In this document: one piece after another, positions 27,285-35,881 of the stretch
Position numbering within the stretch: position 1 is the stretch's first letter
Layout of the letters: each line of letters opens with the position of its first letter
Notes under the pieces: model-generated
What the model was told of the DNA's origin: nothing
Database searches by the model: none
What the model saw: the letters and a program-made list of their open reading frames with translations, nothing else
Assembly: GCA_034717695.1 (NCBI GenBank)
Contig: JAYELS010000080.1
Coordinates: 10,433 to 74,432 of the forward strand
Reading direction: 5' to 3'
Source of the DNA: NAT127 sp034717695
GTDB lineage: Bacteria; Pseudomonadota; Gammaproteobacteria; Pseudomonadales; Porticoccaceae
DNA length: 64,000 bases
Program-made: the position numbers and the translations under genes

Positions 27285-27983
27285 TCAGGGCTCGACCAGC
27301 TGGGAGATGGCCGCCATGGCCTCCGGGTCGTGGGCCTTGATGCGGTTGGCGATGTGGTGTTGGAAGAAGTAGCGGAAGTCGGCATGCTGCTCCGCCGGGA
27401 AGAGGCACTCGTCCCCGGGCAGCACCGGGGTGTTCACCACCTTGTCGTCGTCCACCAGCATGCCGCTGATGGCGCCGTCGGCGTGCAGGCGCCAGCTCAG
27501 CACTTCCTTCAGGGTGAGGGTCTTGAAGCCGTCCCCGGACAGCACCGCGTGGGTGCCGATGGTGTCGGGGATTTCCTGGAGGATGTCGTTGTCGCTCTCG
27601 CAGTCGAACTCGTAGTACTCCGCCGCCGATTCCAGCTCCACCACCTTGTGGATCGGCGCCTCGAAGAACACCTCGTCGATGCCCGGATCGTAGTAACCCT
27701 CCCAGTGGCCGTGGAGGGGATCCTGCAGGTCAGGGCAGGCGGTGATGCCGTTCAGCCAGGGCACCAGACCCACCACCTCGCCGTCCGCCCGCAGCGCCCA
27801 GCACAGCACCTTGAGGGTGAAGAAGCGGGAGGGATTGGCCTCGTTGGAGTAGATCATCTCCAGGCCATCGAGCTCGGGGGCGAGGCGGATGATGCGGCGG
27901 TTGAAGCGGTCGGAGTAGGGTCTTCCGGTGAACAGGTCGATCACATTGGCGGTGCCGTGATCTTCGGGTACTGAGGTAGTCAT
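27285..27983 (-). CDS. conserved-looking hypothetical protein, two related halves
   Basis: A 232-residue soluble acidic protein from ATG 27983, preceded by a strong 'GAGGAGG'. I do not recognise the family. The two halves look related: 'FFTLKVLCWALRADGEVVGL' followed by 'PWLNGITACPDL' in the first, and 'FKTLTLKEVLSWRLHADG' followed by 'MLVDDDKVVNTPVLPGDE' in the second, suggesting an internal duplication of about 100 residues. 'EGYYDPGIDEVFFEAPIHKV' is a notable aromatic, acidic stretch. No signal or membrane segment. It is monocistronic, between the hydrolase operon and the antiporter cluster. Confidence 0.7.
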   Translation of the reverse strand: MTTSVPEDHGTANVIDLFTGRPYSDRFNRRIIRLAPELDGLEMIYSNEANPSRFFTLKVLCWALRADGEVVGLVPWLNGITACPDLQDPLHGHWEGYYDPGIDEVFFEAPIHKVVELESAAEYYEFDCESDNDILQEIPDTIGTHAVLSGDGFKTLTLKEVLSWRLHADGAISGMLVDDDKVVNTPVLPGDECLFPAEQHADFRYFFQHHIANRIKAHDPEAMAAISQLVEP

Positions 27984-28147
27984 GGGGCGCCTCCTCGTGA
28001 TGGTGTTCGGTGCGGTACCGATAGAGCTGTGCGGACGAATGCACAACCATCGGGGCCTAAGGTAAGCGTCCTTTTTCCAAAGCACAATAGCTTGTGGCAA
28101 AAATAACCGGGAAGGGCAAATCCTGTGTGGCGGCGGGCGCCCGGGCC

Positions 28148-29821
28148 TCACAGCAGGAACTTGGCGGACACCAGGATGAGCAGCACCAGGAGCGCCCAGG
28201 ACAGCATCCGGCTGGTGCTCTGGTAGGCCAGGGCGCCGTGGCGCCAGGGGCCGTTGGCCGCCCGCTGCCAGAGGCCGTCCGCCAGCTGGAGGATGCCGGC
28301 CCGCAGCCGGGCGAGGCCGTTCACCATGCCCCGACCGAGGTGGAAGCCCGCCACCCGCCACAGCCAGTCGGTGTCGAGGCTGAGGGTCAGGGTGCGCTTC
28401 ATCAGGGGTAGCAGGGCGAAGAATGCGAGCCCCGAGAACAGCAGCAGCTGGAACTGGCTCACCAGGTGGCTGGCGGTGTAGGGCTCGTAGTCCACCGGGT
28501 AGGGCAGAAGGCCGTAGAGCCACTGGGGAAACACCCCGAGGGCGATGCAGGCCACGGAAAACAGCACCATCGCCGCGCGCATGTTCCAGGGCGGGTCCTT
28601 GGGGCGCAGGCCGGAATCCTTCTGGAAGAACACGAACCAGGGGAACTTGATGCCGGCGTGGAGGAACACCCCGGCGGAGGCGGCCACCAGCAGCAGCCAT
28701 ACGGTGGTGAAGTGCTGGTCGGCGGCGGCCTGGGAGATCATCGACTTGGTGACGAAGCCGGAGGTGTAGGGAAAGGCGGAGATGGCCAGTGCGCCGATGA
28801 TCCCGCAGATGGCGGTGAGGGGCATGGAGTGGACCAGCCCCCCCAGTTCGCTGCACTTGCGCCGCCCGGTCATGTACAGCACCGAGCCCGCCGACATCAA
28901 CAGCAGCGCCTTGTAGATGATGTGGGCGAAGGCGTGGGCGGCGGCGCCGTTGATGGCCATCTCGGTGCCGATGCCGATGCCGCACACCATGAACCCCACC
29001 TGGTTGACGATGGAGTAGGCGAGGATGCGGCGCATGTCGTTTTCGAGCAGGGCGTAGATGATCCCGTAGAAGATCATGTAGAGGCCGATCCAGATCAGGA
29101 TCTGCTCCCCGGGGAACAGCAAAATCAGCGCCAGCACCGCCGTCTTGGTGGTAAAGGCGGAGAGGAACACCGACCCGGAGGGGCTCGATTCGGGATAGGC
29201 GTCCGCCAGCCAGGCGGACACCGGCGGCGCGGCGGCGTTGATGAGCACCCCGATGAGAATCAGCCAGCCGTCGAAATTGGTCAGGGGTATGGGCTGTATT
29301 TCGATGGAGCCGGTGTGGATCATCACCCCCTCGATGCCGATCTTGAGGAGCACGCCCCCCAGCAGGTGCATGGTGGCGTAGCGGATGCCGGCGCGGCGCG
29401 CCCCCTCGGTGCCGCCGCACCACACCACCACGGTGGAGAAGATCGCCATCAGCTCCCAGAACAGGAACATGGTGATCAGATCCCCGGCGAAGGACACGCC
29501 AATGGCCCCGGCGGCGTAGGCCTGGGCGGCGGCCAGCTCCCACCATTTGGCCTGGCGGAAGGCGAACAGCCCACCGGCGAAGGCCATGATGGCGAAGATG
29601 GTGGCGAACAGGCGGCGCAGGGGGCTCGCCTCGATGAGCTGGATCTCGTAGCCGAGGAACTGGGCGGTGAGGAGGATGCCGTCCTCCATCTGCCAGATGG
29701 CGTAGAGGGTCAGCAGCGGCGCGCCGAGCACGATCAGCGGGCGCAGGGGAGCCCGCACCGGGCCGATCAGGAAGGCGCCGAGGACCAGGATCAGGGCGGG
29801 GGGCAGCAGCAGCTCAAGCAT
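28148..29821 (-). CDS. Mrp-type antiporter D-like subunit (third copy)
   Basis: 557-residue polytopic protein of the NuoL/M/N-MrpA/D superfamily, the proton- or cation-translocating type of subunit. Seen: 'WELMAIFSTVVVWCGGTEG' and the antiporter core 'SAFTTKTAVLALILLFPG' with the key Lys in 'FTTKT'. 'ALLENDMRRILAYSIVNQVG' and 'HIIYKALLLMSAG' hold further conserved Lys/His. It is the longest of three paralogues here, with an extended C-terminus of several helices. Last gene of the leftward ten-gene cluster; its start overlaps the preceding small gene by 8 bases. Confidence 0.9.
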   Translation of the reverse strand: MLELLLPPALILVLGAFLIGPVRAPLRPLIVLGAPLLTLYAIWQMEDGILLTAQFLGYEIQLIEASPLRRLFATIFAIMAFAGGLFAFRQAKWWELAAAQAYAAGAIGVSFAGDLITMFLFWELMAIFSTVVVWCGGTEGARRAGIRYATMHLLGGVLLKIGIEGVMIHTGSIEIQPIPLTNFDGWLILIGVLINAAAPPVSAWLADAYPESSPSGSVFLSAFTTKTAVLALILLFPGEQILIWIGLYMIFYGIIYALLENDMRRILAYSIVNQVGFMVCGIGIGTEMAINGAAAHAFAHIIYKALLLMSAGSVLYMTGRRKCSELGGLVHSMPLTAICGIIGALAISAFPYTSGFVTKSMISQAAADQHFTTVWLLLVAASAGVFLHAGIKFPWFVFFQKDSGLRPKDPPWNMRAAMVLFSVACIALGVFPQWLYGLLPYPVDYEPYTASHLVSQFQLLLFSGLAFFALLPLMKRTLTLSLDTDWLWRVAGFHLGRGMVNGLARLRAGILQLADGLWQRAANGPWRHGALAYQSTSRMLSWALLVLLILVSAKFLL

Positions 29822-30071
29822 CGTCGTCGTAATAGCTGTCGGGGCGTTTCAGCAGGAAGCCCAGCACCTTGGCGAGGATCACCATGGCGGCGCAGGACGC
29901 GAAGCCGAACAGGGCGTTGAAGCCAAACCATTCGTCGAAGCCGAAGTGGCCGTGGAGGGGGAATGCCAGCTGGGCCAGTACCGTGGCGGCCAGCACCAGG
30001 GCAAAGCCCCACCACAGTTTGCCGCGGTTCTCCGGCCGGTACAGCCAGCTCTTGCGGTGGGGATCGGTCAT
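29814..30071 (-). CDS. small membrane protein inside the antiporter cluster
   Basis: 85 residues with two hydrophobic segments, 'LWWGFALVLAATVLAQLAFP' and 'FNALFGFASCAAMVILAKVL', joined by 'LHGHFGFDEWFGF', and a polar tail 'RPDSYYDDDA'. It overlaps the D-like genes on both sides (4 and 8 bases), so it is translated with them and is probably an accessory subunit. I recognise the type only as a small protein in Mrp-like operons; no defined function. Confidence 0.8.
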   Translation of the reverse strand: MTDPHRKSWLYRPENRGKLWWGFALVLAATVLAQLAFPLHGHFGFDEWFGFNALFGFASCAAMVILAKVLGFLLKRPDSYYDDDA

Positions 30072-31543
30072 GGGGTCACTCCCAGCACGGCGTTTTCAAA
30101 GGCCACCAGCGGTCCGTTGAGGAAAAACACCAGCAAGGTCAGGGTGGCGGTGACGCAGATGGCGGCCACCATGGGCACCGGCGCCTCGCCGTGGGGTTTG
30201 GCGGGGGCCTCGCTCTCCCGCAGGAAGAAGGCCCGGAAGATCACCGGCAGGAAGTAGGCGGCATTCAGGGCGGTGGAGAGGCTCAACACCCCCAGCACGA
30301 AGTAGCTGTCGTTCTGGAACGCCCCGGCGATCATGTACCACTTGGAGACGAAGCCCCCGGTGGGCGGCACGCCGATCATGCTCAGGGCGGCGATGGCGAA
30401 GGCCCCCATGGTGATGGGCATGCGAAAGCCGATGCCGTCGAGCTGGTGGATCTCGGTCTTCTTGCTCGCCACGTAAATGGCCCCGGCGGCGAAGAACAGG
30501 GTGATCTTGGCCACCGCGTGGGCGACGATGTGGATGATCCCACCCATCCCCGACAGGGGGGTGAGCACCAGCACCGCCAGCAGGATGTAGGACAGCTGGG
30601 ACACGGTGGAGTAGGCCAGCATGCGCTTGATGTTGGTCTGGCGCAGGGCCAGCACCGAGGAGGCGACGATGGTGAAGCCGGCGATATAGGCGGCGATGAC
30701 CTCGTGGGGCACGTCCACCAGAAAGTCGAGGCCGAAGATGTAGATCACCACCTTGGCGAAGGTGAACACCCCGGCCTTGACCACCGCCACGGCGTGGAGC
30801 AGGGCCGACACCGGGGTGGGGGCCACCATGGCCGCCGGCAGCCAGCGGTGGATGGGCATCACCGCCGCCTTGCCGATGCCGAACAGGTAAAGCAGCAGCA
30901 GCACCGTGGCGGCGGTACCGCCGATGGTGCCCTCGAGGATGCCCCCGGCGCGGAAATCCAGGGTGCCGGCCAGGGCGTAGGTCCACAGCATGGCGGGCAG
31001 GAACAGGCCGATGGAGGTGGCGAGCAGGATGCCCAGGTAGGTGCGCGCCCCGGCCCGGGCCTTGGCGTCCCCCTTGTGGGCCACCAGGGGATAGGTGGAG
31101 AGGGTCAGCACCTCGTAGAACAGGAACAGGGTCAGCAGGTTGGCGGCGAAGGCCACCCCCATGGCGCCGAAAATGGCTACTGCGAAGCACACATAGAAGC
31201 GGGTTTGGTACTTTTCCTTGTTGGCCCGCATGTAGCCGATGGCGTACACCGAGGTGACGATCCACAGGCCGCTGGCCACCAGGGCGAAGAGGATCGACAG
31301 GGGCTCGGAGTGGAGGGCGATGGCGAGCCCCGGCAGCAGGCTGAACAGCTCGATGTAGAGGGCGTTGGGGTCGCTGTTGGCGCCCACCGCGAGGAACACC
31401 TGGAAGACCAGGTAGAACAGAGCGCCGGCGGTGGCGAGGGTGAGGGTCTCCCGCAGGTTGGGCCAGCGCCCGGCGAGGGCGATGAGCAGCGCGCCGGCCA
31501 GGGGCACCACCAGGGTCAGTTGCAGGGCCAGCTGGGGATTCAC
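30068..31543 (-). CDS. Mrp-type antiporter D-like subunit (second copy)
   Basis: 491-residue membrane protein of the MrpD/NuoM type, with about 14 helices. Core motifs: 'FYEVLTLSTYPLVAHKGDA' carrying the conserved Glu, 'HRWLPAAMVAPTPVSALLHA', 'VAVVKAGVFTFAKVV' with the channel Lys, and 'LAYSTVSQLSYILLAVLVL'. These point to an ion-pumping subunit rather than a degenerate copy. Four-base overlaps with the genes on either side. Confidence 0.92.
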   Translation of the reverse strand: MNPQLALQLTLVVPLAGALLIALAGRWPNLRETLTLATAGALFYLVFQVFLAVGANSDPNALYIELFSLLPGLAIALHSEPLSILFALVASGLWIVTSVYAIGYMRANKEKYQTRFYVCFAVAIFGAMGVAFAANLLTLFLFYEVLTLSTYPLVAHKGDAKARAGARTYLGILLATSIGLFLPAMLWTYALAGTLDFRAGGILEGTIGGTAATVLLLLYLFGIGKAAVMPIHRWLPAAMVAPTPVSALLHAVAVVKAGVFTFAKVVIYIFGLDFLVDVPHEVIAAYIAGFTIVASSVLALRQTNIKRMLAYSTVSQLSYILLAVLVLTPLSGMGGIIHIVAHAVAKITLFFAAGAIYVASKKTEIHQLDGIGFRMPITMGAFAIAALSMIGVPPTGGFVSKWYMIAGAFQNDSYFVLGVLSLSTALNAAYFLPVIFRAFFLRESEAPAKPHGEAPVPMVAAICVTATLTLLVFFLNGPLVAFENAVLGVTP

Positions 31544-33009
31544 GGATTACCTCCCGTCAGCAGCAGGGCGGCGTCCTGGGCCAGGGTCACCGGCAGGCGG
31601 GTGTCGAGGCCGAAGTAGATATTGGCGAGCACCAGGATCCAGGTGGGAATCAGCATCGACAGGGGCGCCTCGCAGCGCTCGCCCTCCGCCTCCTGGAAGT
31701 AGGCCACCTCCACCACCCGCCACACATAGGCCACGGCCAGCAACGAGCCCACCAGGATCACCGCGATCAGCGGCCACCAGCCGAGCTCGATGGCCGCCAG
31801 CACCAGGTACCACTTGCTGATGAAGCCGACGGTGCCGGGCACGCCTATGAGGCTCAGGCCGCCGATCACGAACGCCGCCATGGTGAGGGGCATGCGCCGG
31901 CCGAGGCCCTTCATGTCATTCAGCCCGCAGCCCCCGAGACGCAGCGCCACGCAACCGAGGGCGAGGAACAGGGCCCCCTTCATCAGCGCGTGGTTGAACA
32001 GGTGCAGGGTGGCGGCGGTGAGGCCGAGGCCGCTCAGCATGGCGAGGCCGAGCACCATGTAGCCGATCTGGCCGACGCTGGAGTAGGCCAGCAGGCGCTT
32101 GACGTTGACCTGGACGATGGCCATGGCGGACCCGGCGATGATGGCCGCCGCCGCCAGGGTGATCAGGGCGCTGTGGAAGAACGCCGAGCGGAAGGAGAAT
32201 TCCGCGCTAAACACCGTGAACAGAACCCGCAGCAGCACATAGACCGCCACCTTGGTGGCGGTGGCGGCGAGGAAGGCGCTGGCCACCGAGGGGGCATGGG
32301 TGTAGGCGTTGGGCAGCCACCAGTGGAGGGGGTAGAGGGCGAGCTTGATGCCCACCCCCACGACGATGAAGGCAAAGCCGGTGTACACCGTGCGGGTGCC
32401 GTCCACCAGGGGCAGGCGCTCGGCCAGATCCGCCATGTTGAGGGTACCGGTCATGCCGTACAGCAATCCGATGCCGATCAACAGGAAGGTGGCGCCGATG
32501 GTGCCCACCACCAGGTACTGGTAGGCCGCCACCAGGGCGCGGCGGTCGCGGTGCTGGCTGATGAGGATGTAGCTCGACAGGGACGAGATCTCGAGAAACA
32601 CGAAAAGGTTGAACAGATCCCCGGTGAGGGTGATACCGAGCAGCCCCGACAGCGCCAGCAGGTAGGCGGCGTGGAAACCCGCCTGGTTGCGCTCCTCCAC
32701 CTCCGCCGCCACGCTGCGCCGGGCGTAGGGCATCACCAGGGCGCCGATGGCGGCGACGATCAGCGCCACCAGGGCGTTCAGGGCATCGGCCCGGTACTCG
32801 ATGCCCCAGGGCGGCGGCCAGCCCCCGAGGTGATAGCTCACCACCCCCTGTACCTGGACCCTCCAGAGCAGCAGGACGGCGAGGGCGAACACCGCGGCGG
32901 ACACCAGGGTGGCCGCGCCCCAGGCCAGGCGCCGGGGCAGCAGCAGGCAGGCGGGGGCCGCGAGCAGGGGGATGATGACCAGCAGGGCGATGAGGTTTTG
33001 CAAGATCAC
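31540..33009 (-). CDS. Mrp-type antiporter D-like subunit (first copy)
   Basis: 489-residue MrpD/NuoN-type membrane protein. Motifs: 'FVFLEISSLSSYILISQH' with the conserved Glu, 'LYPLHWWLPNAYTHAPSVAS', 'LAATATKVAVYVLLRVLF' with the Lys, and 'LLAYSSVGQIGYMVLGLAML'. It follows the C subunit with a four-base overlap, the normal MrpC-MrpD order, so this is the best candidate for MrpD proper. Confidence 0.93.
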   Translation of the reverse strand: MILQNLIALLVIIPLLAAPACLLLPRRLAWGAATLVSAAVFALAVLLLWRVQVQGVVSYHLGGWPPPWGIEYRADALNALVALIVAAIGALVMPYARRSVAAEVEERNQAGFHAAYLLALSGLLGITLTGDLFNLFVFLEISSLSSYILISQHRDRRALVAAYQYLVVGTIGATFLLIGIGLLYGMTGTLNMADLAERLPLVDGTRTVYTGFAFIVVGVGIKLALYPLHWWLPNAYTHAPSVASAFLAATATKVAVYVLLRVLFTVFSAEFSFRSAFFHSALITLAAAAIIAGSAMAIVQVNVKRLLAYSSVGQIGYMVLGLAMLSGLGLTAATLHLFNHALMKGALFLALGCVALRLGGCGLNDMKGLGRRMPLTMAAFVIGGLSLIGVPGTVGFISKWYLVLAAIELGWWPLIAVILVGSLLAVAYVWRVVEVAYFQEAEGERCEAPLSMLIPTWILVLANIYFGLDTRLPVTLAQDAALLLTGGNP

Positions 33010-33371
33010 AGGGCGTCATCCTTGGCGCGGATGTCGTCTTCCTCGATGGAACCGTAGGCCTCGCGGATGCGCACCGTGAGGGCGAGCCCCAGGGCGGTGG
33101 TGGCCACCCCCACCACGATGGCGGTGAGGATCAGCACATGGGGCAGCGGGTTCGAGAACAGCTTGACACCCTCGCGGACGATGGGCGCGGCGCCCCCCTC
33201 CACGTTGGACAGGCTGATATAGAGGATGAACACGGAGGTCTGGAAGATATTGAGGCCGACGATCTGCTTCACCAGGTTGCCGCGACTGATCACGGTGTAG
33301 AACCCGGTCATCATGAGGAAGATGGCCACCCAGTAGTTGTACTGGCCGAGATGGTGCGCGAGCCAATCCAT
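33006..33371 (-). CDS. mnhC: Mrp antiporter subunit C (NuoK-like)
   Basis: 121 residues, three helices, homologous to NuoK. Seen: 'YWVAIFLMMTGFYTVISRGN', 'KQIVGLNIFQTSVFILYI' and 'LPHVLILTAIVVGVATTALG'. ATG 33371 overlaps the TGA of the B subunit; the longer frame upstream belongs to other genes. Order B-C-D is canonical for Mrp systems. Confidence 0.92.
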   Translation of the reverse strand: MDWLAHHLGQYNYWVAIFLMMTGFYTVISRGNLVKQIVGLNIFQTSVFILYISLSNVEGGAAPIVREGVKLFSNPLPHVLILTAIVVGVATTALGLALTVRIREAYGSIEEDDIRAKDDAL

Positions 33372-33790
33372 CAGTCCCGGCCCCTCCCGGCGAAGGCGAA
33401 GAAAATGATCACCATCACCGCCGTGACGGTAAGGCCCACCCCCAGTTCCACCAGGATGATGCCGAGGTGCTGGCCCGCCACCGGATCCGCCGCCAGCAGG
33501 TTGTAGTTGAGGTACTCCCCGCCGCGCAGCAGGGAGACCACACCCACGCCGCCGAAGAGCAGCACGCCGGCGGCGGCCTGGCGCACCATGAAAGCCAGGG
33601 GCAGCACCTGGCGCGCCTGCTCGACGCCGAACACCAGGCCGTAGAGGATGATCGCCGAGGCGAAGATCACCCCCGCCTGAAAGCCACCGCCGGGGCTGTA
33701 CTCGCCGTGGAACTGCACGTACAGGGCGAACAGCATGATCAGCGGGATCAGGAACTTGGCGGTGACCTTGAGAACGGGGTCGCGACTCAT
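33371..33790 (-). CDS. mnhB: Mrp antiporter subunit B
   Basis: 139 residues, four helices, MnhB domain. Seen: 'KFLIPLIMLFALYVQFHGEY', followed by 'SPGGGFQAGVIFASAIILYG', the family signature, and C-terminal 'ILVELGVGLTVTAVMVIIFF'. ATG 33790; overlaps the DUF4040 gene by four bases. Confidence 0.93.
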   Translation of the reverse strand: MSRDPVLKVTAKFLIPLIMLFALYVQFHGEYSPGGGFQAGVIFASAIILYGLVFGVEQARQVLPLAFMVRQAAAGVLLFGGVGVVSLLRGGEYLNYNLLAADPVAGQHLGIILVELGVGLTVTAVMVIIFFAFAGRGRD

Positions 33791-34338
33791 CCCTCGTCAT
33801 CCTCCCCGCGCTTGCGGCGGCCGCCGAGGAGCAACAGCACGCCGAGCCCGGCGGTAAACACCACCGTCACCTCGCCGAGGGTATCGAAGCCCCGGTAGCT
33901 GGCGAGGATCGACGCCACCATGTTGGGGATGCCGATTTCCACCGGGGACTGCTCGATGTAGCGGGGCGCCACATGGTGGTGGATGGGGGCGTCCGGGTCG
34001 CCGTAGGAGGGCAGGTCGAGGGTGCCCCACACCAGGGCGAGGCCGGTGAGGCTGACCAGCGCCAGGGGCAGCAGGGTGCGGGCCCGGCCCTTGCGGCGCC
34101 GCACCCGGGCGCCGGTGAGGGCGACGGTGGAAAGCATCAGCACGGTGGTGATGCCGGCCCCCACCGCCGCCTCGGTGAAGGCCACGTCGCCGGCGTCCAT
34201 GATCAGGAACACGCTGGCGGACAGCAGGCTGTAGACCCCGAACAGCATCACCACGGTGAACAGGTTGTGCAGGCGGATCACCGCCACCGCGGTGGCGGCG
34301 AGGAAGGCGAGCAGCACGCTGACGATTAACTGTTCCAT
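33787..34338 (-). CDS. DUF4040 / MrpA C-terminal-like subunit
   Basis: 183 residues corresponding to the C-terminal module of MrpA (MbhD/MbhE-like) as a stand-alone protein. The DUF4040 part is 'NLFTVVMLFGVYSLLSASVF', followed by 'DVAFTEAAVGAGITTVLML'. The second part ends 'FDTLGEVTVVFTAGLGVLLL', like MbhE. A full-length MrpA (about 770 residues or more) is absent from the cluster, so the A subunit is split: this piece plus one of the extra D-like proteins. ATG 34338 abuts the G gene. Confidence 0.85.
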   Translation of the reverse strand: MEQLIVSVLLAFLAATAVAVIRLHNLFTVVMLFGVYSLLSASVFLIMDAGDVAFTEAAVGAGITTVLMLSTVALTGARVRRRKGRARTLLPLALVSLTGLALVWGTLDLPSYGDPDAPIHHHVAPRYIEQSPVEIGIPNMVASILASYRGFDTLGEVTVVFTAGLGVLLLLGGRRKRGEDDEG

Positions 34339-34649
34339 CAGCGCTCCCGGGGGTTGTCCGCCACGGCGGGCTTGAATCCCGCCTTGAGGGCGGTGCGGGC
34401 CAGGCCGTAGGCGGCGGTGGGGGTGGTGAACAGCAGGAAGAACAGCACCATCAGCAACTTGGCGATCACCAGGAACTTGCCGGACAGCACCATCAGCCCG
34501 GCGATGATGAGGATGGCGCAGAGGGTGTCGGTGATGCTCGCCCCGTGCATGCGGGTGAAGAAGTCCGGGAAGCGCAGCAAGCCGAGGGCGCCGATCACCC
34601 CGAACAGGCTGCCGGTGATCAGCAGGATGGCGCCGATGATCTCCTGCAT
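34338..34649 (-). CDS. mnhG: Mrp antiporter subunit G
   Basis: 103 residues with three helices, PhaG/MnhG family: 'AILLITGSLFGVIGALGLLR', then 'FPDFFTRMHGASITDTLCAI'. I chose ATG 34649, four bases after the F-subunit stop and with 'GGGGG' nine bases upstream. A GTG at 34664 would add five residues and overlap the F gene by 11 bases. The stop overlaps the DUF4040 start by one base. Confidence 0.9.
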   Translation of the reverse strand: MQEIIGAILLITGSLFGVIGALGLLRFPDFFTRMHGASITDTLCAILIIAGLMVLSGKFLVIAKLLMVLFFLLFTTPTAAYGLARTALKAGFKPAVADNPRER

Positions 34650-34653
34650 GGCG

Positions 34654-34935
34654 TCAGCCCCCACTCTGCGGGGGCGAGATGCGGGATTCGTCGCCGTAGA
34701 ACTTGAGCATGGCGATCACGCCGATGTAGTTGATCAGGGCGTACACCAGGGCGATGTCGAGGAAATCCCCGTTGCCGCCGAGGAAATCGATCACGCAGAT
34801 GAGCAGCACCGTCTTGGTGCCGACCATGTTGACCGCCAGCACCCGGTCGTAGATGGTGGGGCCGATAAAGGCGCGAACCAGTGCCATCCCTATCACCACC
34901 AGGATGGCGATAGCGGTGATGCCGAGCGCTGTCAT
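34654..34935 (-). CDS. mnhF: Mrp antiporter subunit F
   Basis: 93 residues, three helices, MnhF/MrpF family: 'ALVRAFIGPTIYDRVLAVNM' and 'LICVIDFLGGNGDFLDIALV', the conserved acidic helix thought to line the ion path. ATG 34935 overlaps the E gene by four bases. The end 'DESRISPPQSGG' is a short cytoplasmic tail. Confidence 0.9.
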   Translation of the reverse strand: MTALGITAIAILVVIGMALVRAFIGPTIYDRVLAVNMVGTKTVLLICVIDFLGGNGDFLDIALVYALINYIGVIAMLKFYGDESRISPPQSGG

Positions 34936-35423
34936 GAGGGCCTGCCCGGGTCCGGAATGCGGCGCAGCATCTCGCCCTGTTGCAGGCTGGCGATGTTTTC
35001 CCCATTGAGGCTGTGAACCTCGATGAAGCCGTCCTCGACGGCCATGGACACCGTGCCCGGGGTGAGGGTGATGGAGTTGGCGAAAATGGTGTGGCCGATG
35101 TCGCTGCGTTCGCCGGTGGCGATGCGGGCGGTGGCGGGGGCCACGCGGCCCCGGGGCGCGAGCACCGCGAGACTCACCGCGAGGCTGGAGAGCACCACCT
35201 GGCCGGCGAGCCAGATCCAGTACACCACCAGCTTGGGGGACAGGGCCAGGGGGTGGCTCTCGTGGTCGAGGATCTCCATGCGCAGGGCGACGAACAGGGT
35301 GAGCACCACCGAGGCGAGACCGAGGCCGAGGAGCAGCGGCTTGGACTGCCCCGACAGCAACAGCCACAGGGCCACGCAGACCACGAACAGGCTGGCCACA
35401 TGGCGCGGGGAAATCACCGCCAC
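34932..35423 (-). CDS. mnhE: Mrp antiporter subunit E
   Basis: 163 residues from GTG 35423, MnhE family: two helices ('SLFVVCVALWLLLSGQSKPL', 'WLAGQVVLSSLAVSLAVLAP') followed by the soluble ferredoxin-like region. The signature 'FANSITLTPGTVSMAVEDGF' is clear. The frame is open upstream to 35582, but that part is low-complexity and has no family likeness; a GTG at 35417 is another start. It is the first gene of the ten-gene leftward cluster. Confidence 0.88.
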   Translation of the reverse strand: MAVISPRHVASLFVVCVALWLLLSGQSKPLLLGLGLASVVLTLFVALRMEILDHESHPLALSPKLVVYWIWLAGQVVLSSLAVSLAVLAPRGRVAPATARIATGERSDIGHTIFANSITLTPGTVSMAVEDGFIEVHSLNGENIASLQQGEMLRRIPDPGRPS

Positions 35424-35851
35424 ACCCCCGGGCGGGCCTTGCCGTGGCGACGATCCTGGCGACTGTTGAGAGGTCTTGCTGTCATTGGGTAACAATCTGT
35501 TTTTGGGCGGTTTTTTGCCTGATTTTGGTGCGTCCGGGAAGCCGGGCGAGCCCCAGTATACCCGGCCGTCGAGGTGAATCAAGATACTCCCCGGCGCCCC
35601 CCGCCCCGCCGCCCATGGGTCCAGCCACTTATTTATGAGCAGTCGACGCTGGCACCTCGGCGGCCCTGCCGGCCCCTTGTGGTGGGTTGTAATTACCTTT
35701 TGTAACAGTTGGTTGCATCAATTGTGGGGCGGGGCTGCAAAAATCGGAGGGGTGTGTCGTCCCCCGGGGCCGATGGGCGAAAATTTTTTCGCTACCTGAG
35801 CTTTAGGCTAGGGGTAAGGGGCTTAAAGCTAAGGGGGGTGGAGAAGGAGAA
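35424..35851. other. intergenic region upstream of antiporter cluster
   Basis: About 430 bases without a convincing gene. The AT-richer stretch 35680-35800 probably holds the leftward promoter, but I could not assign clear -35/-10 elements. A short inverted repeat 'GCGAAAA' / 'TTTTCGC' lies at 35777-35792, and 'AGCTTTA' / 'TAAAGCT' flank 35799-35831. No RNA gene is recognised. Confidence 0.4.
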
Positions 35852-35874
35852 GGCGGGGCCTCGGTGGCCCCGCC
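35852..35874 (-). terminator. terminator of the leftward alpha/beta hydrolase gene
   Basis: Nine-base perfect stem 'GGCGGGGCC' / 'GGCCCCGCC' with loop 'TCGGT', seven bases after the hydrolase stop. On the minus strand it is followed by a pyrimidine-rich 'TTCTCCTTCTCC' tract rather than a pure T-run. Confidence 0.6.
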
Positions 35875-35881
35875 CGGGGTA

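Noticed and set aside
35777..35831. Short inverted repeats (GCGAAAA/TTTTCGC and AGCTTTA/TAAAGCT) as terminators or operators
   Set aside because: Seven-base arms with no T-run and no relation to neighbouring promoters; too weak to call as functional sites.
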